A DNA stretch of 5,278 nucleotides from SZUA-287 sp036397975 (GTDB lineage: Bacteria; Bacteroidota; Ignavibacteria; UBA10030; UBA6906): contig DASWHW010000142.1 of assembly GCA_036397975.1 (NCBI GenBank), positions 1-5,278 of the forward strand. The letters run 5' to 3'. Shown in pieces: positions 1 to 5,278 of the stretch. The translations under genes and the position numbers were made by a program. Every line of letters starts with the position of its first letter. Position 1 is the stretch's first letter. The notes below the pieces were generated by a model. It was not told the DNA's origin, searched no databases, and saw nothing but the letters and a program-made list of their open reading frames with translations.

Positions 1-1060
1 AGTACCCAAAATGCAAATCCCGAATCGTGACGTACGAAGCGCTATCGAGTGAGATTAGCGGGGCATCAAGCATCGAGACAGTCACACTTCCTTCCTGCAC
101 CGGCCCGGGAGGCCAGAAGTACAATACGCCGTTCTTTCGATCGAGATACCATTCACCGGGAGTGTCAAGTTCTTCCAGGACGTTCAGAAAATAAAATCGC
201 TGATTCGTCGTATATCCGTAATGATGGTGGGGTGGCGCGATGGTGATAGTCTTGGTAACCGGGTCAATTGATTCCACTTTCTGATACGAATCACTCCAAT
301 CCCACGTCCAGTAGCCGTGCATGTATATTTCGTTTTTTGGTGACCAGAGATCTGGCCGGTCGCCGGAATACTGAATCCTTCCATAGTGTCTGCCGACCGG
401 AACATTCTTGAATCGTTTCTCACGGTCGAGTCCGCGGTTGTACAACGTATCGCCCGATTGTGGAACGTCTGCAACGAGAAGCCAGCCGGTATTTGGGTAG
501 CGAGCCAGTGACATTCGCTGTCCGTCAAAGAACAGCTCCATGCCGGGTCCACCGCGGCCTTCAATGGGCCCATAATCCGTGATGCCGAGTGCACGAAGGT
601 TGATTTGCAGGATTTTGTCCTGGAATTGCGGATTGATGCGTTCTCTGGCAGATTGGTCACTCACTTTCGTGAAGCCTTCGATTGTTCTGCTGCCGGTGAG
701 AACGACTCTCTCGCCGGGATATGATCGCCATATGACGGGCCCCTCGCTTGTGCCGCCATTTCTTTTGTCTAGATATAGCGTCCTGTGAAGAGAGTAATTT
801 CCTTTGCGAACGTACACGGTGACAGTGTCCCCGGCTGTTCCACTAGCTGACTTCAAAGTGCTAACAGTATCCGTGGCCCTTTCAAGAGTGGCAAAAGGTC
901 CATTGGTTTTTCCAGGGTTCGGCGCAGCGAGGGTACCCGACCATTTGTCGTTTCCAATAGTTGAAACATAAAAGACTGAACCCTCGGCATGTATGTGAGT
1001 AAACGGAAAAGCAAGTAGTCCGGTGAATGCGGCTAGAAACAAATATGAATTCATATCCAT
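1..1060 (-). CDS. Exported right-handed beta-helix protein, GH141-like (partial, C-terminus beyond window)
   Basis: Translating the minus strand from an ATG at 1060 gives 353 residues with no stop before the left edge, so the C-terminal part is missing. Residues 1-25 look like a signal peptide: a hydrophobic stretch at about 6-20, then a likely cut after the Ala of IHA (25), so the product is exported. Residues 30-60 carry FYVSTIGNDKWSG followed by GPFATLERA, the usual opening of secreted beta-helix carbohydrate-active proteins. MELFFDGQRMSLARYPN (174-190) and PGEWYLDRKNGVLYFWPP (301-318) match the pattern I associate with GH141-type and related beta-helix glycosidases. VTIRDLHFGY at the edge is the first helix coil, so the catalytic coils lie outside the window. 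Characterised GH141 members include an alpha-L-fucosidase and a xylanase; GH120, GH110 or an unclassified beta-helix enzyme remain possible. ATG at 1054 is an alternative start; neither start has a clear Shine-Dalgarno site. It is transcribed away from the GxGYxYP gene. Confidence 0.85.
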   Translation of the reverse strand, partial: MDMNSYLFLAAFTGLLAFPFTHIHAEGSVFYVSTIGNDKWSGTLAAPNPGKTNGPFATLERATDTVSTLKSASGTAGDTVTVYVRKGNYSLHRTLYLDKRNGGTSEGPVIWRSYPGERVVLTGSRTIEGFTKVSDQSARERINPQFQDKILQINLRALGITDYGPIEGRGGPGMELFFDGQRMSLARYPNTGWLLVADVPQSGDTLYNRGLDREKRFKNVPVGRHYGRIQYSGDRPDLWSPKNEIYMHGYWTWDWSDSYQKVESIDPVTKTITIAPPHHHYGYTTNQRFYFLNVLEELDTPGEWYLDRKNGVLYFWPPGPVQEGSVTVSMLDAPLISLDSASYVTIRDLHFGY

Positions 1061-1095
1061 CAGGGTGAGGTAGTGGAAGAAATGTGGATGATGAA

Positions 1096-1124
1096 ATAAT
1101 GGTAATGCAAAGCTCAGGTGCAAA
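1096..1124 (-). promoter_or_regulatory. Candidate sigma-70-like promoter for the beta-helix gene
   Basis: On the minus strand TTTGCA (1119-1124) and CATTAT (1096-1101) are separated by 17 bases; each matches the sigma-70 consensus at 4 of 6 positions. Transcription would start near 1089, leaving a leader of about 29 bases before the ATG at 1060. Promoters of Bacteroidetes often follow a different consensus (TTTG and TAnnTTTG), which is not clearly met here, so this is a weak call. TGCAAA occurs twice on the plus strand (1106-1111 and 1119-1124), 13 bases apart, which could be chance. Confidence 0.22.
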
Positions 1125-1151
1125 TGTGTTTCATATGCTAAATGGGGTTCC

Positions 1152-1181
1152 TTTACTTTGTTTATAAAATTCGCGTATCTT
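1152..1181 (+). promoter_or_regulatory. Candidate promoter for the GxGYxYP/isomerase pair
   Basis: TTTACT (1152-1157) and TATCTT (1176-1181), 18 bases apart, each match sigma-70 boxes at 4 of 6 positions. The A/T-rich stretch TTTGTTTATAAAAT lies between them, and TTACTTTG (1153-1160) is one mismatch from the Bacteroidetes -7 pattern TAnnTTTG but lacks a matching -33 element. If used, the leader before the ATG at 1301 would be a little over 110 bases, long enough for a regulatory leader, but no convincing riboswitch fold was seen in it. Low confidence. Confidence 0.15.
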
Positions 1182-1288
1182 ACTCCGGCACAGAGAAGAT
1201 ATGAGAACGGTGAATCACTCACGCTAGCTGTCTTCTCGCAGTGCATGCTCACACTTGACAATCTCACCGCTACTTCTCACTCGATTAC

Positions 1289-1292
1289 GAGG
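1289..1292 (+). promoter_or_regulatory. Ribosome binding site for the GxGYxYP gene
   Basis: GAGG lies 8 bases before the ATG at 1301. It supports this start, which also places a signal peptide exactly at the N-terminus. Confidence 0.6.
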
Positions 1293-1300
1293 TATTCAGA

Positions 1301-3367
1301 ATGTCATTCATTCGGCCACTCATACCATTGGTACTCATTGTCGTTTTGGTTCCCACCGCGCTGAGCAACGGCGATCAGAAATTCAACGGCAAATGGACAT
1401 TGCTCCCGCTCAAAAGCTCCGACATAGATTTGTTCAAGACGTCATCTATCGACATCTCACAGAACGGTTCAACGGTCAACATTATCTATACGTGGGGAAG
1501 TGGACGGACAGCCACTGAGAGGCTTGTTCTGAAGACGGGCGGTACGGTCAACGGCATTCCTGTTCCAAGCCGTTTGTGGCCTTCCAATGTGTTCATGGGT
1601 ATCTCGATGGACACATCGTCAGAACAGGCAGTGACGGCGCTATGGGAAAACAACGGAACGCGATTGAAAATAGAACGCCGGTACACCGTGCTCGCCTCTC
1701 AGGGCAAGAGACAAATCACCAGCACCGATACTTACGAATTGACAGACGAGAAACAAACGCTGACTGTTGTCCTAGATCGTCCGACGAGGAAAGCAGGTTC
1801 GCCGCTGAAATATGTGTTCAAGCGTGCAGGGACAAAGGAAGCGTACGTTATGTCGCTGGTGGATAATTGGGAGATAGAGAGCAAGCTGCCCGAAAACCTT
1901 TTCCTCATAAGTCTCCAGGGCCTTGCAAACACCGATGCGCCGCGGTTGTATTTCCTTTATCCTGACACGTGGGATTTCAAGTTCACGCCTGGCGTTTTCG
2001 ACTTCTACAAAACGAAACTCAACTATACGTTTACCGAGTTGAAATCCACAGCGCAGGCGCTCAAGATATTCAAGCAGTACGCAAAAGGGTATGTCGTGTG
2101 GGATAAGAATGTCCGGACGTCGATCAACATTGCATTGACCATTGCAGGCCTTGAGAGGGGAGTTGTGGTAAATGAGGATTTGATCACGATGGTGGAGGAA
2201 GCCGGATTGAAACAAATTGAGGATCTGCGCGGGAAGTTTACGGGACAAACAGATGCGCAGATTTTCCGGTGGGCGTACGATATATACGGCACCAGGTACA
2301 ACAAGGAATACATCGTCTGGACGGGGGGAGAAGCGGGCAAGGTGATGAAACCGGGCATCGCTGATTTTGCAATTGCCCAGCACGCATTTGTCACGGACCT
2401 CTCCACGCTTCCTTCCGATACACTTGAATACGCGCTTGCTGATGAAATTCTCAGCAAGCAAAAACCGTTTTCCATGGTGATGGGTTGGCATTCCTATGCA
2501 AAGGACAAAGAACGCGACTACGTGACCCTTACCTCGCACTACGCGCTACGTGTTGAAGGTCTTCACACGCTTCCCAACTTGAGTTTCACGAGCAAGACTC
2601 CTCCTTCACCAGGATTCAAGTTCAAGAACAACCATAATGTCATTGACGGAAAAGAATACAAGCCGGAAAAGAAAGTGTACGTTACGTGCATTCAAAGCGA
2701 CGGTCTGGGGTTGGGTGCGTGGACAAAGCCCGGGCGGGGCAGCATGCCCTATGCATGGGAAGTCACTATCAATTGGGAATGGATGGCGCCGACGATGCTG
2801 GAGTATTATTACAGCAGTGCAACGGCAAACGATTTCTTTATTGGCGCACTCTCCGGCCCCGGCTACATGTATCCGAAAGCGATCCCGCCCAAACTTCTGC
2901 CCGGTGTCATTGCAAAAGCAGACGAATTGATTAAGAAACTCGACATCAATGTGTTTGAGACGATGGACTATTCGGAAGGAGCGACAATCGAGGGGAATAC
3001 AGAACTGCCCAAGTACGTTGTTGACGCGTACTATCAAGGAATGCAGGATGCTGTCGGATTCGTCAATGGTTATGTCCCCGCGTATACATTCTCATCGCGT
3101 GGGGGCAGACCATTTGTTTCATACGATTACTATCTTTCCGAGACACGTCCCGAAGCGGATGCCGTTGTCGATCTACAGGAACTGGCCTTAATTAACAAGG
3201 ACCGTCCATATTTTCTGCTCGTCCACGTCCGGGAGTGGAGCGATATTGTGCGAGTGAAGGGAATCCTGGACAAGTTGGGGCCGGACTTTGAGGTAGTGCC
3301 GCTGGATGTATTTCTGAAGATGGCAGGAGAGAACCCAACGTTCAAAGAACGTTATCTCTATAAATAG
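1301..3367 (+). CDS. Exported GxGYxYP-family putative glycoside hydrolase with N-terminal beta domain
   Basis: A 688-residue protein. Residues 1-22 form a signal peptide (Arg5, hydrophobic core 7-19, likely cut near ALS/N), so it acts in the periplasm or outside. The family signature is seen directly as GPGYMYP at 519-525. Upstream blocks agree with the two-part GxGYxYP architecture: SLQGLANTDAPRLYF (204-218) opens the N-terminal GxGYxYP region, MGWHSYAKDKERDYV (394-408) follows, and VTCIQSDGLGLGAW (461-474) opens the C-terminal domain. Residues about 28-175 are an extra, probably all-beta domain starting FNGKW, with GxW and a later KS pair (38-39) as in lipocalin-like exported domains. The family is named a putative glycoside hydrolase, but I know of no established substrate. 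No T9SS sorting domain or lipoprotein cysteine is present, so a soluble periplasmic protein is likely. It is followed after 55 bases by the isomerase gene, suggesting one transcript. Start chosen from the GAGG site and signal peptide. Confidence 0.9.
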   Translation: MSFIRPLIPLVLIVVLVPTALSNGDQKFNGKWTLLPLKSSDIDLFKTSSIDISQNGSTVNIIYTWGSGRTATERLVLKTGGTVNGIPVPSRLWPSNVFMGISMDTSSEQAVTALWENNGTRLKIERRYTVLASQGKRQITSTDTYELTDEKQTLTVVLDRPTRKAGSPLKYVFKRAGTKEAYVMSLVDNWEIESKLPENLFLISLQGLANTDAPRLYFLYPDTWDFKFTPGVFDFYKTKLNYTFTELKSTAQALKIFKQYAKGYVVWDKNVRTSINIALTIAGLERGVVVNEDLITMVEEAGLKQIEDLRGKFTGQTDAQIFRWAYDIYGTRYNKEYIVWTGGEAGKVMKPGIADFAIAQHAFVTDLSTLPSDTLEYALADEILSKQKPFSMVMGWHSYAKDKERDYVTLTSHYALRVEGLHTLPNLSFTSKTPPSPGFKFKNNHNVIDGKEYKPEKKVYVTCIQSDGLGLGAWTKPGRGSMPYAWEVTINWEWMAPTMLEYYYSSATANDFFIGALSGPGYMYPKAIPPKLLPGVIAKADELIKKLDINVFETMDYSEGATIEGNTELPKYVVDAYYQGMQDAVGFVNGYVPAYTFSSRGGRPFVSYDYYLSETRPEADAVVDLQELALINKDRPYFLLVHVREWSDIVRVKGILDKLGPDFEVVPLDVFLKMAGENPTFKERYLYK

Positions 3368-3404
3368 CAAGCCTCGTCTTGAGTATCGCCCGATTGTTTT
3401 TCAC

Positions 3405-3413
3405 GAAGAGGAG
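3405..3413 (+). promoter_or_regulatory. Strong ribosome binding site for the isomerase gene
   Basis: GAAGAGGAG lies 9 bases before the ATG at 3423, the best Shine-Dalgarno match in the window. It fixes the start. The 55-base gap (3368-3422) has a T5 run but no stable hairpin before it, so read-through from the upstream gene is expected. Confidence 0.65.
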
Positions 3414-3422
3414 TTCGTAATC

Positions 3423-5021
3423 ATGGATACCATTTATCTCGTCGCCAATGGCGACCTGCGGCCCACGGCAAACCAGAATTGTGAACCAACTCAGGCTGCG
3501 ATGGAACGTCGCCTTGTTGCTGCAATTGAAACGATCGGCGGCGGGGTGCAACGGGCCCACCCCTTTGATGAGAAAAAGAAGCACGGTTTCATCGACAGCC
3601 AGAAATATGGGATAGAAGTATTTCACGACATCCCGAAAAAGGCCCCGGTGATTGTGGCGGAAGCAGTCTGGCAATACAGCCATCATGTGCTTGCAGGCTT
3701 GATGGCCCACAGAGGGCCAATCCTGACAGTCGCAAACTGGAGTGGCACGTGGCCCGGACTTGTTGGGATGTTAAATCTGAATGCATCTCTTACAAAGGCG
3801 GGAGTAGCCTACTCCTCTTTATGGAGCGAGGACTTCACGGATTCGTTTTTCATGGCCGGGTTGAAACGATGGATGAAAAAGAATTCGGCCAAGCATGATC
3901 TCTCGCATGTTACTGCTTACAAAAATGCAACCATCCCTAAGAGAACTGAAAAGGAGGGATGGGAGTTTGCAAAGGGCTTCCGCAAGAGCCAACACATCAT
4001 GGGTGTTTTCGACGAAGGTTGCATGGGGATGTACAATGCGATTATCCCCGATGAGCTGCTCCACAAGACCGGAGTCTTCAAAGAACGCTTGAGTCAATCT
4101 GCATTGTATGCGAAGATGCAGACGGTCGGCGACGAAGACGCTCGAACGGTCTACGAATGGCTTCTTGGAAAGGGGATGAAGTTCCAGCTTGGAAGCAATG
4201 GCGAAACCGACCTAACGGAATTGCAAGTATTGCAACAGTGCAAGATGTATATTGCCGCAGTGCGAATTGCAGACGAGTTCGGGTGTGCGGCGATCGGGAT
4301 TCAGTATCAACAAGGGCTTAAAGACCTTACTCCCGCATCGGATCTTGCCGAAGGGTTGTTGAATAACGTCGAGCGGCCTCCGGTCTATCACGAGAAAAGT
4401 GGAGAAGAGCTTTTTGCAGGCGAAGCCCTGCCTCACTTTAATGAAGTGGATGAATGTGCCGGACTGGATGCGTTGGTTACGTATAAGCTCTGGCGACAAT
4501 TGGGATTTGCTCCGGAGACGACATTGCATGATCTTCGTTGGGGCAGACATTACCGCGGCGATGGCATTGATGATTTCGTCTGGGTGTTTGAAATCTCCGG
4601 GGCAGTTCCTCCGGCGCACTTTGCTGATGGATACCGCAGTGCAAAAAGCGAACGGCAGCCACCGATGTACTTCCCGAGTGGGGGTGGAACGATCAAGGGA
4701 GTGAGCCGTCCCGGGCATGTTGTGTGGAGCCGCGTCTATGTTGAGGAACGAAGACTGAAATACGACACTGGACTGGCCGAAGCGGTTGCTTTACCTGAAG
4801 AGGAGACGAATGAACGCTGGCGTCTCACTACGCCCCAATGGCCAATAATGCACGCGGTGTTGAAAGGAATAACACGCGATCAGATGATGGCGAAGCATAA
4901 ATCCAACCATATCCAGGTTGTGTATGCGCCCACTCGTACCGATGCCCGGCGCGCACTCTATATAAAGGCTGCTGCTATGCGAGAGCTTGGTCTTGATGTG
5001 TATTTCTGTGGAAAGATATAA
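3423..5021 (+). CDS. L-fucose isomerase-like sugar isomerase (FucI/AraA superfamily)
   Basis: A 532-residue cytosolic protein with no signal peptide, somewhat shorter than E. coli FucI (591). It probably interconverts an aldose and a ketose using a divalent metal. The N-terminal part has a sugar isomerase-type block, NWSGTWPGLVGMLNLNASL (105-123), and FDEGCMGMYNA (196-206). The block from GIQYQQGLKDL (292-302) through P304, D307, E310 and N314 lines up without gaps with the E. coli FucI segment that, from memory, carries metal ligand Glu337. FNEVDECAGLDAL (339-351) lines up with the segment carrying Asp361. This suggests E310 and D343 as metal ligands; the third ligand (His528 in FucI) may be H477 in WPIMHAVLKG, though H491, H496 or H432 cannot be excluded. 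These assignments are inference. Overall similarity to true FucI is low, so fucose is a hypothesis, not a call; it could serve another deoxy or methylated sugar. It is the second gene of the probable operon. Confidence 0.82.
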   Translation: MDTIYLVANGDLRPTANQNCEPTQAAMERRLVAAIETIGGGVQRAHPFDEKKKHGFIDSQKYGIEVFHDIPKKAPVIVAEAVWQYSHHVLAGLMAHRGPILTVANWSGTWPGLVGMLNLNASLTKAGVAYSSLWSEDFTDSFFMAGLKRWMKKNSAKHDLSHVTAYKNATIPKRTEKEGWEFAKGFRKSQHIMGVFDEGCMGMYNAIIPDELLHKTGVFKERLSQSALYAKMQTVGDEDARTVYEWLLGKGMKFQLGSNGETDLTELQVLQQCKMYIAAVRIADEFGCAAIGIQYQQGLKDLTPASDLAEGLLNNVERPPVYHEKSGEELFAGEALPHFNEVDECAGLDALVTYKLWRQLGFAPETTLHDLRWGRHYRGDGIDDFVWVFEISGAVPPAHFADGYRSAKSERQPPMYFPSGGGTIKGVSRPGHVVWSRVYVEERRLKYDTGLAEAVALPEEETNERWRLTTPQWPIMHAVLKGITRDQMMAKHKSNHIQVVYAPTRTDARRALYIKAAAMRELGLDVYFCGKI

Positions 5022-5043
5022 CATTATGGCACAACAAGAAACT

Positions 5044-5073
5044 CAAGAGCCGAATCACGTGATTCGGCTCTTG
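5044..5073. terminator. Perfect 30-base palindrome, probable bidirectional terminator
   Basis: CAAGAGCCGAATCAC (5044-5058) is followed at once by its exact reverse complement (5059-5073). As RNA it gives a 13-bp stem with a 4-base loop. It lies 22 bases after the isomerase stop and 32 bases beyond the stop of the opposing gene, as expected for a shared terminator between convergent genes. The minus-strand side is followed by a T-rich stretch (AGTTTCTTGTTGTG); the plus-strand side has no T run, so termination may be better in the leftward direction. Its perfect symmetry, centred on CACGTG, also fits a dimeric protein-binding site, but its position favours termination. Confidence 0.7.
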
Positions 5074-5105
5074 CACTTCCGGGATAGACTTGTCTTGACA
5101 GGTAT

Positions 5106-5278
5106 TCATTTGGCGAGGACAAGCTTCATCGTCTTTGAGAGTTTCAATATGCCGCTCCCATCTGTTGCCGTGAAACGCGCGAGGTACACGCCGCTTGCCA
5201 CATCATGAGCGTTCCAAATGGCCGTTCGAGAGCCTGCTTCCTGATAGCCGTTGACGAGCTCCGCCACCCTTCTTCCAA
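5106..5278 (-). CDS. C-terminal end of a secreted protein with T9SS type A sorting domain (partial)
   Basis: The minus strand reads in frame from the right edge to TGA at 5106-5108, giving the last 56 residues. The start is outside the window. They match the type IX secretion C-terminal sorting domain (type A): GRRVAELVNGYQEAG at 1-15, a central Trp (21), SGVYLARF at 28-35, and a lysine-bearing end KTMKLVLAK at 48-56. In this family the domain guides an exported protein through the outer membrane, where it is usually removed and the cargo released or anchored. The function of the cargo cannot be seen. It converges on the isomerase gene and shares the palindromic terminator with it; it need not belong to the same pathway. 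Confidence 0.85.
   Translation of the reverse strand, partial: GRRVAELVNGYQEAGSRTAIWNAHDVASGVYLARFTATDGSGILKLSKTMKLVLAK

Noticed and set aside
184..660. A 158-codon minus-strand open frame
   Set aside because: It lies in another frame of the same strand as the beta-helix gene, whose own frame is uninterrupted and carries family motifs.
1255..1260. TTGACA, a perfect sigma-70 -35 box
   Set aside because: No acceptable -10 box lies 16-18 bases downstream; the sequence there is CACTCG, and the next A/T-rich site overlaps the ribosome binding site.
1158..1518. Two short plus-strand open frames running from the intergenic region into the GxGYxYP gene
   Set aside because: They overlap the start of the real gene in other frames, lack ribosome binding sites and show no motif.
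1772..2539. A 255-codon open frame on the minus strand inside the GxGYxYP gene
   Set aside because: It is antisense to a well-supported gene, has no recognisable domain, and is rich in Arg, Cys and His as expected of a shadow frame.
3368..3422. Possible terminator in the gap between the two plus-strand genes (T5 run, CAAG/CTTG and ATCG/CGAT pairs)
   Set aside because: The pairs are only 4 bp, one with a 2-base loop that cannot form, and none sits directly before the T run.
4987..5208. A 73-codon plus-strand open frame after the isomerase
   Set aside because: It begins inside the isomerase gene, crosses the palindrome and is antisense to the T9SS sorting domain; no domain is recognisable.

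Overview
The window holds four protein-coding genes, two of them cut by the window edges. From left to right they are: (1) a minus-strand exported right-handed beta-helix protein, positions 1-1060, that runs off the left edge and resembles GH141-type glycoside hydrolases; (2) a plus-strand exported GxGYxYP-family protein, 1301-3367; (3) a plus-strand cytosolic sugar isomerase of the L-fucose isomerase-like type, 3423-5021; and (4) the last 56 residues of a minus-strand protein, 5106-5278, that form a type IX secretion (T9SS) type A C-terminal sorting domain.

The organism is most likely in the Bacteroidetes/Chlorobi/Ignavibacteria (FCB) superphylum. The strongest evidence is the T9SS sorting domain at the right edge, since that system is essentially confined to this group. 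Coding sequence looks balanced in base composition, and two of the starts have usable Shine-Dalgarno sites. Genus cannot be decided from this sequence.

Layout: 1-1060 is the partial beta-helix gene. 1061-1300 is a 240-base divergent intergenic region that must hold the control signals for both the leftward gene and the rightward pair. 1301-5021 is a probable two-gene operon with a 55-base gap. 5022-5105 is a short convergent spacer containing a perfect 30-base palindrome, probably a two-way terminator. 5106-5278 is the end of the opposing T9SS cargo gene.

How the genes may work together (inference): an exported polysaccharide-active beta-helix enzyme, an exported putative glycoside hydrolase of a poorly characterised family, and a cytosolic ketol-isomerase related to FucI look like part of a carbohydrate-use locus. 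The characterised GH141 alpha-L-fucosidase and the FucI relationship together make fucose or a fucose-like sugar the first substrate to consider. Neither substrate is shown by the sequence. No RNA genes, CRISPR arrays, insertion sequences or origins were seen.
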